From contig OX352765.1 in assembly GCA_947095585.1 (NCBI GenBank), positions 19,528,444 through 19,592,443 of the forward strand: a stretch of DNA of 64,000 nucleotides, read 5' to 3'. The notes beneath the pieces were generated by a model. That model saw only the letters and a program-made list of their open reading frames with translations, had not been told where the DNA came from and searched no databases. Of this stretch, positions 22,874 through 34,370 are shown one piece after another (the stretch's first letter is position 1; the number at the start of each line of letters is the position of its first letter). This DNA comes from Nephrocerus scutellatus. Its lineage: Eukaryota; Arthropoda; Insecta; Diptera; Pipunculidae. The position numbers were made by a program, and so were the translations under genes.

Positions 22874-23010
22874 TAATATCTGTCATAGTAAACTTCTCAT
22901 TCGCCTTCGGATGTGGCTTTAAATTCTAGGTTCTTTCCATATGTATGTAGAAATATAACACATGAACATATATAAGAAGATCGCTAGAAGCTAGGTCATA
23001 GACTACTACT
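22874..23010 (+). mobile_element. tRNA-derived SINE, copy 3, 3' half
   Basis: Reads ACTTCTCATTCGCCTTCGGA, then GTGGCTTTAAATTCTAGG and TCGCTAGAAGCTAGG, the second half of the SINE body in the same order and orientation as the 5' half. Tail (ATT)n is not kept. Confidence 0.7.
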
Positions 23011-24924
23011 TAATTTTTACTACTTAAATTTTTATTAATGTTTTGCTAAATGTTATGCCTACTTTGTCTTACAAATGATAACAAGTTTTGTTGAAGCAAT
23101 ACTCATTCATTTTTAGTTATTAAAGCCTTAATATTGCCAAATGCAATGCTTTAACTCACGTCTACTGTTTGTAAACCTAAAGAGCCACGTTCTTTGGATA
23201 TCTTTTCGTAATCTTATCGATTTTATATTCTAATAATCGTACGATAAGAAAAATTACTAATTTGCTTTTCAAACACGAGCACGTTTACTAATTATAAACC
23301 AAAGATGCTGACTAAAGTAAATAAATAAATGATCTGACAACATAAAAAACACATCGGCTAGATTTTAATTCTAATTTTAGGTCCCGTATATATATTATAT
23401 GAATAATTTATGATATACCTATTTAAGGTGCATTTTTATAAAGCAACAAAATGTTTGTAATTACTGGTACGAGTACAAAGAAAATCTTCTTGAATATCTC
23501 AACAGTCCTCAACGAATCGACATCTCAGGATTAATTCAAAAGAACTTCAACAAAATTTTGTTTTGATCCTTCACCAAAAAACAAATTATCTTGCACGTGC
23601 CAAAACAATTATTGTGGCGGATAACATGCTATGCACGTTAATCCCTTACCACTCTCATTCATCCTTATTTCACATTTTCTTTTTGAGCGAAAGTTCATTG
23701 TAAACAAGAAAAGCCCTCAGTATGACAGAAGAGAAGCGTCATCTTCAACATTTAAGCTAGCCGCATGTTTGGCGTAGCACAGCAAAGTGTAGTCGAGACA
23801 TTCATTGCCTTCAGGTGTATCTGAAGGAGATACGCATACTACCCATAAAACTGTATATCTACAGTTCATCCACGAAATTCCATCTTCCATCCATCCATTC
23901 CATCTATTAGAGTGAGTATTGTACTCCAATGAGAAGTGCAACTTGGCACTTCGTGTTCACCTAACACGTTAATAATTCATGAATTCATTCTCTTGAGTTT
24001 TGATGATACATCGAACTAACCGTTTTCGTGTGAATCTATTTGGAACTCTGGGGTCAAGTTGAGCTGCCATGAAAAATTAAGCAGGAAAAAATCCACAAAC
24101 AAAGGAATAACAAATTTTTCAGGGTGTTCATCTGGACGTATGGTCAGTTGGTTTGGTCATGACGTTCTGTTATAAAAGTTTTTAATAATAAACCTCTCCT
24201 AGACACAGACTTTTTGCTTAAGTCGCAATCATTCAATCTCTGACGCCAGTACACAATGTTGCTTTTTCACACAGGAGGAGAGCAGTGACTGCAAAGTCGA
24301 TGACAATCATCGAATGATACCCTTCTCACTCTGCAGATTGCATGTTATAAAATACGACAGCTTCTACATCAGCAAACCTTCCCGTTTGCCTTCTTTTAGG
24401 TTTTCACGTATTGCTTGATATAAATTTTTAATTTTCAATTTAGAACTTTTTCCCTTTTTTATGCAAGGCGAAGGTTAATGCGAATGCCTTTGAGTTTGTC
24501 AAACCTGAAAAATTTCCCATTGGAAAGGGGTTCATATAGCTTAAAACGATTGCTAAAAAAAAACTTTGTAATGAGCAGATTGTCCAAAGTGGAAAAATAT
24601 TCTGAAATCGTTAATCAGTAAATTTTTCAATAGCTTGCGCCAAGTTGGATATAGGCAAAAAGTTCATTAATGCCAATGGGGGAATATTAAAAACCTTTTG
24701 TCGAAATAAGTTTCACCTTCAAATGAAAAGTTTTGTCATAAGACTATTGTTAGGGAAAACAATGGCAAAAATAGAAGTTTCGAGTGTAACCTAGTTTTTG
24801 TAAAAACTTCATTATATCTTAGAAGGGAAAGGAAACAATTATTTGTAATTAATTGCTTTTTCCGCTAATTTAATGTAGCTGCGAAAAGTCATTTAGACCT
24901 TTTCTTTGTTTTATTATTTGTGTT
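23011..24924. other. No recognised feature
   Basis: Long AT-rich stretch. The frame at 23717-23941 has no recognised domain. Nothing else can be supported. Confidence 0.45.
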
Positions 24925-24927
24925 CGG

Positions 24928-25062
24928 AACAATGCAACAATCTCATATCACAAGGATTATCGGGGTACAGCGTTGAAAGTTGTACAATTTTTTAAATATC
25001 TCAAGTTAATTGTAGCTACACGGAAAAAGAACTTGACAATATGCGTTCACTCATTTCAGTAA
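24928..25062 (+). mobile_element. RTE LINE relic
   Basis: Contains GGAACAATGCAACAATCTCA near 24928, a close match to the RTE linker at 1018-1037, and AAATATCTCAAGTTAATTGT then AGCTACACGGAAAA near 24992-25026, which matches the thumb word CTATCTCGAGTCAACTGTAG at 1499. The sequence between them in the intact order is deleted. Very short relic. Confidence 0.55.
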
Positions 25063-25504
25063 GGTCGAATTTCTTTGGGCTTTCCACAGTTCATAGCATT
25101 AAAAGAACCAAAAAATATAACTACTGCTGCACAGCACTTAGCATAAACCTTGTATTTCTTTTTTTTTTCATTCTGTTACGACGCCTGCAATGAGTTGTTC
25201 AGAAATTATTCTACTCATGAAAATCCGCGTATTTGGGGATGATCAGCGTTGAAAAGTCGCCGTACACAAGCTCATTCTTTTAATTTTTCAAAAGGTAAAT
25301 CGATTTAATTGTTGAATTAGTCACCAGGTACTTTTCATAAATGGTTTTTAGCAATGAGTAGCTTGTGATGAATTTTATTACGATGCATTTATCTACGATG
25401 AATTTCATGCGTTGATCTAGTCTAGAATCGATGTGATTCTTGTATTTATTTTTAATTGTTTTTATTTTCACAATTACCTTGAGGACCAAGGAACATCCTT
25501 TATC
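25063..25504. other. No recognised feature
   Basis: AT-rich. The minus-strand frame at 25280-25510 is Lys/Ile-rich with no recognised domain. Confidence 0.4.
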
Positions 25505-25992
25505 AATCACAGCAGTCTAGAGCCCTCCAAAACATGTTATAAGTCCCGATCAATATATTGAACTGATAGATTCATTATGGGCGGTGACCTTAACGCGAAG
25601 CACATCTATTGGAGATCAAGATAAACTACAATTAAAGAAAGAAATCAGCTTAAATCCATTCAAGAAACTGCATGTGATTTCATTTCTACTGGAAAACCCA
25701 CTTACTGGCCAACTGATCATAATAAAACTCCTGATCTAATAGACTTTTTCATAACAAAACAAGTCTCAAGAAATTATCTGATAATAGAAGACGGTACAGA
25801 TCTCACTTCCGATCACTCCTCGGTCTTTTTGAGCTTCTACGACCAAATAATTTTTATAAATCCGAGTTTGTCCTTAGTTAATAAACGTACAGACTGGAAT
25901 TATTTTAAGGAAGTGTTAGATATGTCAATCTGTGTGCAAGAAAGTAAAGCAACTTTATCAAAAACTCGAGAACTCTTTAACATCTTTTAGAG
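25505..25992 (+). pseudogene. Jockey-clade LINE endonuclease fragment
   Basis: Part of a Jockey-type APE endonuclease that nicks the target DNA to prime reverse transcription. Near 25570-25620 the translation reads RFIMGGDLNAKHIYWRSR, holding the catalytic GDxNAKH block. Next come STGKPTYWPTDHNKTPDLIDFFITK and DLTSDHSSVFLSF, which carries the SDH catalytic pair. NKRTDWNYFKE follows, the start of the spacer before RT. One stop follows WRSR and there is a frame change upstream, but the rest is fairly well preserved. The RT is missing: after 25992 the sequence changes and the minisatellite begins 160 bases later. Confidence 0.82.
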
Positions 25993-26149
25993 GTAAAAAA
26001 AAAACATTTTCCACATTCCTGTTTATTTTTTTATATTTTAAATGCTTTTATATTAACTCGCCTATGTCTTTCTGTCTTTCTGTAATGCTTTTTTCATTCT
26101 AATGCTGTGAGTTGACGGTGTTGTATGTGCTTTTGCGAAAGACATTTCG

Positions 26150-27375
26150 GAGGCGGATCTTGAAAAGTGTTCTTATGTGGTCTTGAGGTGGTTTGATGGA
26201 CTCTTGGAGTTTTGAGAGGGTCTTGAGTGTGGTCCTTAGGAGATTTTAAGGGGGTCTTGAGAGGAGTCTTGAGGGGTTCGTGGGGAGGTCTTGGATTAGT
26301 CCTGAGGTAGCTTAGAGGGGGAATTGACGTTGTTTTAAGGGGGTTTTGTGTAAGGTTTTAAGGGGGTCTTCAGAGGAGTTTGAGGGGTTTTGAGGGGTCT
26401 TCTTCGGGTCCTTTGGAGGTTTTGAGAGGGTTTTTAGTGGCATCTTGAGGAGATCTTAAGATGGTCTAGAGGGGATTTTTAGTGGGTCCTAATGGGATCT
26501 TGCGGTGCTCTTGAGAGGGTTTTAAGGGATTCCTGAGGATTCTTTGGGAGCTTTTGAGAGTGGACTTCAGGGGGTTCAGTGGGGTGTTTATGTGGTTTTG
26601 AGTGGAGCATTAGGAGCTTTTTAGAGGGTTGTGAGTGGGGTCTTGAGGGGGTCTTGATGAAGGTCTTGGCGGGGATCTCGATAGGGTGTTAAGAGAATCG
26701 TTAGTGGGGTCTTAAGTGGGTCTTGAGAGATTTTGAGAGGATCTTTAGTGGACTCTTGAGGTAGACTTGAGAGTGGTTTGAGGGCGCCTTGGGAGGGTCT
26801 TAAGGAGTTTTAAGGAGGTCTTAAGTAGTTTTTAAGAGGGACTTGATGCATTGAGGGGCTTTTATAGGGGCATGAGGAGGTTTGAAGGTGTTTTTGAGGG
26901 GGTTTGAATGGGGTCTTTAGGTGACCTTGAGGGGGTATTTAGGGGTGTTGTGGCGGGTCTCGAGGGGTTCTTAATAGGATTTTGTGGTGGTCTTAAGGAT
27001 ATCTTAAGGGGATTTTGAGAGTATTTTACAATTGCCCTAAGTGGGGTCTTGAGGGGCTCTTAAGAGGGTTTTAAGGAATTCTTAGGGGAGTCTTGGGGGT
27101 GTCTCGAGAGGCTTTTGAGAGGATCTTTAGTAGGTTCTTGAGAGGGTTTTGAGGAAAGTCTTGACGGGGGTCTTGAGTGGGTCTTAAGAGGGTTCGAAGT
27201 GGTTTGAATGGAAGGGTCTTTAGGTGACCTTGAGGGAGTCTTTAGGTAGTGTTGCAGCGGGTCTCGAAGGGGTCTTAAGAGGATTTTGTGGTGTTTGGGT
27301 TTTTTTTGAGAGAACCCTGAGTGGGATCTTGCGGAGGTCTTGAGGGGCTCTTAAGAGGGTCCTGACGGGGTTCTT
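26150..27375 (+). repeat. G-rich, strand-biased minisatellite of about 11-bp units
   Basis: About 1.2 kb composed almost wholly of variants of GGGGTCTTGAG, with units spaced mostly by 11 bases or multiples and much drift (TTTTGAGAGGGT, TCTTAAGAGGG, TCTTGAGGAG). The top strand is strongly G+T rich with very little C. A short C-rich array of the opposite sense sits at 34745-35042. The right end runs into the conserved motif at 27397-27431. The frame at 27275-27490 on the minus strand is Pro-rich and made of this repeat, so it is not a gene. Confidence 0.85.
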
Positions 27376-27396
27376 GCGGGTTCTTGGTAAGAGGTA

Positions 27397-27431
27397 TTGT
27401 GCGGGTAGCGAAGGGACCGGAAACAGCTAGT
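27397..27431 (-). repeat. Dispersed motif bordering the minisatellite
   Basis: Read on the minus strand it is TAGCTGTTTCCGGTCCCTTC then GCTACCCGCACAA, matching 10745-10780. In both places C-rich repeat lies on the CCCGCACA side, so motif and minisatellite look like parts of one mobile unit. Confidence 0.55.
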
Positions 27432-30140
27432 AAGTAAACAATTAACATTAGAGACATATTAGAGACGCTTAAGGCGAAACCCTGATGCATTTTTGCCCTC
27501 TTAAGATAGTGGCAAGACTGTAAAATTGTCTAAGAAAAATGCACTTTCTTTCGTTTTTCAAACAACATATATGGAAAAAAAAATTTAACAATTAAGGACT
27601 AGAAAGTTTTTTATTTTTGTTTGTTTGTGCTTATTCTGTAAATTAAATCAAACTTTTACAACACTTTCAACTTATTGCTTATGCTAAGTAGTCGACCATA
27701 CACAACTGAAAGTAGGGCAACCAATAATAATAAAAATTCATTTTATTGCCAATTGCTTGCAGCTTTATGCTAAGTCAAACTGGACGCAATTCGTGACACT
27801 AACGACAGATAAATTTTTATTAGCTTTTTCGAGATTCATTTGTATTTATTCGTTTTTTAGCATATTTTATGGTACAACTCCACTGAAATTGATTGATCTT
27901 GGTTCTGCCCGACTTTGCCAATAATTTATTGCTGCTACCGAATGTCAACCGGTCTAATAGTCCCGCTAGCCGCACTCACATTATTCATCACGTGAGGTGT
28001 ATACGTAAACCAAAAATTTACTTCTATTACCCCTGCCAATTTACTATGATATGATATTCCCAGAGGAATAACGTTTTTGTGTCTTTGCTGTGTTTAGGGG
28101 AATTTCAGTGCGGTACTCGTGCAAAAGACCGAACAGTTTTTTAGTCGATTTCGTCCGTGGGTTTGTCTCTCATTTTTGACTCCTTATGATTTACTGAATT
28201 GCTCAGTATGAATTTTTACTAGCGACCTTGGCGATTTGTGGCATTTTATAAAAAAATAATAATGTGGAAAGCACTCTGTTAGAACAAGTCTTGCGAAAAC
28301 ACCGAAAGGAGTGTTATAACTAGTCTGGTGAAAAAATTGCAACACCAAACGAATCTAAACCGTCATGCATGACTATTTTTACTATTCTCAAATTTGTCAC
28401 TTTTACTTAGCCACTGGAAGAACGAAGGAACAACAAACTAAGATGGAGAAACACGAAATATATATTGTAATTGTAATTATAGAAATAACTTTTAATAATC
28501 TTTCAATAAAGTCCAGGAATGTTTGAACAATCCAAATATAAAACAAATGTTGTAGCTGCAAGTATTTTTTGCCAGCGTGCAATTCACACCCTAACAACTC
28601 ATTATGATATTTCGCAGGTTAAAAAGCTACTCTAGCACAGCTTTAATGGATATCTTCTTTACTTTATGTACATAATATGTACACAAAGCTTTTTTAAATA
28701 CACTGTAGTTACAGATCCTTTACCCTGTAAAGTTACTTAAGGGGTAAATGTTATTAAGAATGTAGTATCGGTCGACCATGTTAGCCGCCCACATTTGATT
28801 TACTTTATGAACCAGATACGTGTTCTATATTGTTTACTTACCGTTAATCGATATAATCTATAAAAACTAATAATTGCTAGGCAATTAACCTTTGTATTGT
28901 TTTGTTTGTTTGTTGGTTTTTTTTTTATTTATTTTATGATGATTTATGCTAATTTTAGCAAAGCTAGCGCAGAGAAGATTTGTGTTCTAGTACATATATT
29001 GAAAATGTCATTAATTTCCATTCTAGTTCTAAACTTGTTGTTCTGCTATTATCACACCATCTGTTCAAATATTTATTTAACTTAGCTGTAGAAAAAGAAT
29101 TTATTTGCATAATTGCACTACGGGTGACTTAGAAGCGGAAAGACACACAAGTGTCACAAGTCATATACAATACATTCAGCCTACATTTGTATCTTATCTT
29201 ATCTCTAAGCTTTACTTGTGCGATAGTGTTTTCGTGGCTAGGTGCGAAAATTGCTCATGACTTAATAACATTGCTTGAAGACGCAAGAACTAAAATAAAA
29301 TATTTGATCGATGCCTCACGTACAAAACTAATTCCCCGAAGAGCTGACTAATTATCTACGACAGTTGGTTCGCTTTCGTAGATGCTTATAACTTGTGAAT
29401 TTGGTTTATATTCTAGATATGATTGTGCGCATTTCATGATGAATAACGGAGAGACTTTACGATTGAAGATAAACAAAATGATACTCTTTCCGATTCTTTA
29501 TCGTTCCTTTGTATATTCTGAATTGAAGAAATATTTCTGGTTACTGTTGCATAAAAAATTTGGCAAAAAAGGTCTTACAACAAGACACGATTCTCCGACT
29601 CCATCCTGCATTCCGATCGTATTACTGGCCTTGGCATGCCTTAGAAGTACAGTAACTCTGAAATATGACACGTAATATTATGTTGTCGGGCTACAAAGCT
29701 AATTAGTTATAACACAAAAACAATGGAAAATTTAATAAGAAAACCACCATCAAAATTTTTGTTTATAAGAAGGGTAGATAGATAATCTAAATGATAGCTA
29801 CTATAAATAGCTTTTCACTTTCTTATGTGCATTTTATGTAAACTCAGCTGAAAATCATATATTCTATACTTTTATTTACCTTGAACTTGGTATTATCGTC
29901 ATGGCGAAAGTACTTCATGTGCTTAATGGTGTCAAATGACAATGTCATGAGGAGAATCAGCTTTAAGCGATAACTGCTGATAAAATCAATTGTGTAACAC
30001 AAGAATCAATAAAAGTTTTAAAAGCTGAGAATTCGGTTCGCCTTTCATTAGCGAAAAAGCGGTGCTTTGAAATGAAATTTCGCAGGATTGTAGGGCTAAT
30101 AACAGGGAACATTTTCTGAAAGTTCTCAGCTACTAAGTGT
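27432..30140. other. No recognised feature
   Basis: AT-rich. Frames at 28403, 28897, 29151 and 29382-29675 are hydrophobic or Ser/Leu-rich without a domain I can name. Some could be short membrane segments, but chance is the simpler reading. Confidence 0.45.
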
Positions 30141-30489
30141 CATAATAGTACTCGTATATTACATAACGAGCAAGGAAAGTGGAGTTACGATGAGCATTTG
30201 TCTGCGAGTAATGTACGCTATTTTGCACACGACCAAAACCTGTTTTTCTGCTAAACCGGTTATGCGCAAAGCAAAATTACACTGGAAATGTGTGTTCACC
30301 TGTGACTACAGTAAATAACAAAAGTATTTTATATGTTAACTCACTAGTGTGTATAACGGCTACTTTGGAGGCAAGGTTGTGTTGTATGAAACAGTCAATT
30401 TCGTCTATGGGCGTGTGAAAATTTTCAAATATTGAGTGAAAATAATAAACTCCACTTTCCTCGCTCGTTATGTAATATACTATTACGAT
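30141..30489. repeat. Inverted-repeat element (MITE-like)
   Basis: The left arm 30141-30187 (CATAATAGTACTCGTATATT then ACATAACGAGCAAGGAAAGT) is the reverse complement of the right arm 30448-30489 (AACTCCACTTTCCTCGCTCG then TTATGTAATATACTATTACG), nearly perfect over about 40 bases. Weaker pairing continues inward. The total is about 350 bases with no coding sequence. This fits a MITE or one foldback unit. No target duplication is clear. Confidence 0.7.
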
Positions 30490-30734
30490 GCTAAGAAAAT
30501 AAGAATATCTCTGAAATGGAAGGTAGTACAAATTTGGTGAATAACTTGAAAACGCAGAATTAAATTACCTACATGATCAAGGAACAACATTTGTTTAGTC
30601 AAAAAAATGCATTCAACACAATAATTGTGCAAAACGAGTAAGGAATTCACATAGCTTTAAAATTTTACTGGATTGTAAGGCTAAATCAAAATTTAAAATC
30701 CCGAAAATAGACCCTCCCTCTGTTAAGGGCATTC

Positions 30735-31055
30735 ATTAGCTTAGCTTTCTCTGACGAAGCCAAATATCTGGGCCTTATTCTGCATAAAAAGCTAACCTAG
30801 CAGCCTAACATACAAGAAAATTGGTAAAGTCACAGTGGCACTCTTCTAATGCAAAAAAGCCAGTGAAAACAAATAAACAAATGGGTCCTCCACCCCTTAT
30901 CACTCATTAACTATATACAGCGGTAGTAAGAACTACGCCCCCATACGGTGTGACTGTATGGTGGACTGCGTTAGATGAAGCAGTAAATCGTGACAAGCTA
31001 AGCAAAGTCCAAAGATCAGCTTATTTATGTATGAGCCGGAGCACTTCGCTTGATT
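30735..31055 (+). mobile_element. I/LOA-like LINE RT thumb fragment
   Basis: The translation gives LAFSDEAKYLGLILHKKLT, matching LTSEAKYLGVILDKKLSWK of the LINE at 45470, and across frames INYIQR, the words for tyr-thr-ala-val-val-arg, and GVTVWWTALDEAVNRDKLSKVQRSA read over nearly 80 bases. The thumb domain of the RT is thus present without its palm. Stops and frameshifts make it dead. It abuts the Jockey fragment that starts near 31070. Confidence 0.75.
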
Positions 31056-31069
31056 AAAACCTATTATCG

Positions 31070-32568
31070 CAGATAGAAATCTTATGCCAGATCATCAATT
31101 TGGATTCAGAAATCAACACTCCACGATTGACCAGGTTCATCGAATCACTAAGGCCATTCATTCAACAATCGCTTGAAGAGAAAGACTGTTCAACAATATC
31201 TTTGGACTTAGTCTAGAGGTTGAATTACAATCTCAAACTACTGCTTCCAGTCCAGTACTCAAAACTACTTCGATCTTAAATGTCAGAAAGACTTTTAAAA
31301 GAATATTCTATATATCGCTTCTTCCAAGAGCGGTGCTCAAGAGAAATAGCCTTGAATTCAACCGCAATACTCGTGGCGCTCTATATTCTCATCAGTTTAC
31401 CCTCAAGCCCATCTTAGGACGTACTGTTAAGTTTAGAGACTCTTTCTTTAGTCGCATAACATAAATGTGGAATGCTTTACCAAGCTCTGTATTTCTGCAT
31501 GAGTATGATCCACAGGCATTCAAAATGCGTGCGCAACGAAATCTTCTCTTTCATTCCTTAATACATTAAGACCCACGGTGTGCCCAGAATCATAAGGGTT
31601 TTAACCCCCTGAGCATGTGCCGATGAAAAATAAAAAAAATAAAAAATTCTGACCTAAAGAATATTAAAGTAGGTGTTCCACAAGGCAACGTACTAGGACC
31701 AACCCTTTACCCTCCTGTACACTAGTGACTTACCTTCGTTCAATGAAGAAAGAGTTGCTACATTCGCTGATGATACTGCAAATATGGCTATTGGCGCCAA
31801 TAACAACGAATCAACAGAAAAATTACAAACAGCTATTGCCGAAGTACAATGCTGGACTATTAAATGTCGTATCAAATTAAATGAAACCAAATCTGTGCAA
31901 ATGGATTTTACCAACAAACATATCCAGTACAAACCAGTGTATATCAATGATCGAGTTGTTCCGTACGCGAACACAGCCAAATATCGTGGTATGACACTAG
32001 ATGCCAAACTGAGGTGGAAGCCGCATGTCAAGAAAAAACAATAGATATGAAACTGAAATACATAAAGATGGGTCGTTACTCTGCCCCATCAGTATACAAT
32101 AAGTTTCCGGATTACAAACAAGTCCTTAAGCCAATATGGTCTTACGGAATTCAACTTTTGGTTTTTGCCAACCAAAGTAGTACAAACATAATTCAATGCT
32201 TCCAGATTAAAGTACTTAGTGACATCGTCGGTGCCCCGTGGTAAATTCGAAATGACAACTAACAGAACGACTTTTAGATTGAATATGTGGATGTCATCAA
32301 AAATCATGCTCAAAATCACCAACAACGACTCCTGGACAATGATCACCTGGTCAGAAGACTAAAAAAAGTGAAAACATTTGAACTGGTTTAATGCAGCTAA
32401 ATATATTTCACATTAAAATTAAAAGAGTGACTGAAAATATTTAAATTAAAACAGTGTCTTTCATTGGATAAGTACTTTATAAATTGTAAAACCTTAGAAA
32501 ATTAAGTTAAAAACATATGACTTATTAGTTTATACTAGATCGCCATAAATAAATGCTTAAAAAAATTT
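31070..32568 (+). mobile_element. Jockey-clade LINE, RT to 3' end, interrupted
   Basis: The translation reads IIADRNLMPDHQFGFRNQHSTIDQVHRI (RT motif 2/3), then after an insertion (31290-31650) LKNIKVGVPQGNVLGPTLY and ATFADDTANMAIG, with the catalytic FADD box near 31760. INDRVVPYANTAKYRGMTLDAKLRWKPHV and KPIWSYGIQL form the thumb. The end, near 32290-32385, reads DVIKNHAQNHQQRLLDN...RRLKKVKTFEL, the usual Jockey C-terminus. A 3' untranslated tail follows with AATAAA near 32547 and an A-rich end near 32560. Stop at 32042 and other breaks make it dead. The frames at 31784-32044 and 32014-32244 belong here. Confidence 0.85.
31290..31650 (+). mobile_element. CR1-like LINE 3' end nested in Jockey
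   Basis: Reads EFNRNTRGALYSHQFTLKPILGRTVKFRDSFFSR then MWNALPSSVFLHEYDPQAFK, the CR1-like polyprotein end also seen at 7480 and 53100. It closes with an A-rich tail (AAAATAAAAAAAATAAAAAA near 31627). Jockey sequence before and after it is collinear, so this is a 5'-truncated insertion into the Jockey copy. Confidence 0.75.
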
Positions 32569-32571
32569 CAG

Positions 32572-32830
32572 ACACAAAACCAAGCACTGTGGAACACCAG
32601 CGTTAATGCGGGTGAACATTGATTTTAAACCATCCAATAGGATCCAGAGTGAACGGTCAGAAATATAACTACTAGTCCAATCGAGCAGGATTTAATCGAT
32701 TTCATAGGAGCTCATTTTCGACAAAAGTAAATGCTGATGCTGATGCAACCGGCCATCAAATGCCTCGGAAATAAGAAATGCCACAACTTTGTTGTCACCA
32801 AATTTGTTAAAAGTCTTGCAAACATTCGGT
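32572..32830 (-). mobile_element. CR1-like LINE RT fragment
   Basis: On the minus strand, from 32830 down: KTFNKFGDNKVVAFLISEAFDG (motif A region, normally ALDISKAFD), LLSKMSSYEID, ILLDWTSSYISDRS, DGLKSMFTRINAGVPQ. This is the palm of a CR1-like RT, similar to 52320-52500. The catalytic ADD part lies beyond its end. It directly follows the Jockey tail. Confidence 0.72.
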
Positions 32831-33894
32831 ACTCCGCTCGTCTACACCCACATTATCATTTCGACACTGTCGTTAGCAAAACGAACACTTCATCAAAAAT
32901 TTGTTTGTTTTTTGTTTGTTAAATATTTTGAAATCGACTACTGTTCAGTTGCCATTGCACTTGTAGCAAAATATAAAACAACATACGAGTACGTTTAGAA
33001 TTCAAATTTCGTTGCTCATTCGCAAAACTTTCAAATGCACCGAAAAATCATTTAATCCAGAGAATTCATCGCGAAAATGCACCGCGCAAATAGTTCGGAG
33101 ATCAACAACGTCCGTCTAAGAATACCTTTTAACCCAAATGGAACGTATAGAATTATTTTTAAATCCGTGCCGTTGCATTTGCAGCATTAAGAAATCTTAC
33201 GAGTATGTTTGGATGTGCGAATTCACGCACACGCACACATAAAATAATTTATTTTGACGGTAAGAACTATTCGGAAAATGTTTTCCGATTTTTTTAGATT
33301 TTTATGCCGGTGCGTGGGGTGTATACAGCTGAACTGAAATTAAGTTGTCGCATTTCTGCTGGTATCCTCTTTTAATCGTCAGCTATTCAAGATTGGCAGA
33401 ACATCTTATTTTTTATTATTATTTAAAAGTACGTGGATCAGTAAAAAATATTCATTGCAAAGAATGCAGATGATGATTTTTGTATTGGTGCGACCTATAA
33501 TTTGCGTCAGCCTTTCTGCTGTGTAGTAGTGTAGTGATGACAACTATTTTCATTGACAAACATTTCTTTCTCTTTGCATCGTTTTGTTGTACATCATATG
33601 ATACGCATAATAACCGAATCATTTAATTAATTTTTGTTTGGATTGAAATATATATTAAAATTCCTTAATTGTTTGGCTTACACTACTTCCCAAATAAAAC
33701 TAAATAAATTAAATTAAATTAAACATTAAATTAAACTTGCACTTCACTTTATAGTTCTTGCTTTTTGAGTTTTTTTACCTTTTTGTGGTTAAAGTTTAGG
33801 AATTTCTTTGAGTGTTTTAGACCCTCTATAGTTTTTCAGTAGCTATTTGTGCATGTTATTGCTCAGCTTTTTATTTCACTATTTATATCTACAT
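32831..33894. other. No recognised feature
   Basis: AT-rich. Short frames at 32789-32998 are chance. Nothing else supported. Confidence 0.45.
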
Positions 33895-34370
33895 TGTTGA
33901 ATCCGTACAGGAGGTTTGGTCCTTCGAATTAAGTTTCAGTTCCTTTCTTTGCCATTAAGTCGGCCATCTCATTACCAGTATACCCTTCGTGTCCTGGTAC
34001 CCAAATAAGCTTGACATTGTTATTTTTGGCATTCGATAACTGCCTTTAATCGAAATTCATACTTGTTTAGTGCTTTTAGCACGCCTTGACTGTCAGACAT
34101 TACATTTATTTTTGTCTTTGTTAGCCTTTTTGCTAGCAAGTTTTCGTCTGCAGCGGCTATTGCGTAAAGTTCATATTCCTGCTCCTACTCATTCACTTGT
34201 TTTTGACCCATCAGTGAACCATTTTTGAGAATCATCCCTGAACTATTTTGGGTTTGAATTCAACTCATCCCTTGTGGGAATGATCGTTTCATAGTTGTGT
34301 TTGAAACTTATTTTTTTATTAGTTTGTTCGCTGGATCGGGTTAGTTCCTTTACGGTTTATACCTTTCAAG
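33895..34370 (-). mobile_element. RNase H domain of an I-like LINE
   Basis: Minus-strand pieces, in order from 34370 down: ETIIPTRDELNS, WFTDGSKTSE (first catalytic Asp), GAGI, then YELYAIAAADENLLAKRL (the usual ELxAI block, across frames), KINVMSDSQGVLKAL (third acidic residue) and LIWVPGHEGYTGNEMADLMAKKGTE with the His and final Asp. The RNase H is thus complete in motif order but frameshifted. It degrades the RNA strand of the cDNA hybrid in LINEs that have it. The wording differs from that of the LINE at 46279, so it is another family. Confidence 0.8.

Noticed and set aside
26150..27375. CRISPR array
   Set aside because: Units are about 11 bases without unique spacers, drift freely, and the DNA is eukaryotic.
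29382..29675. 97-codon open frame as a membrane protein
   Set aside because: Hydrophobic stretches are common in AT-rich frames, and there is no conserved motif or splice structure to support it.
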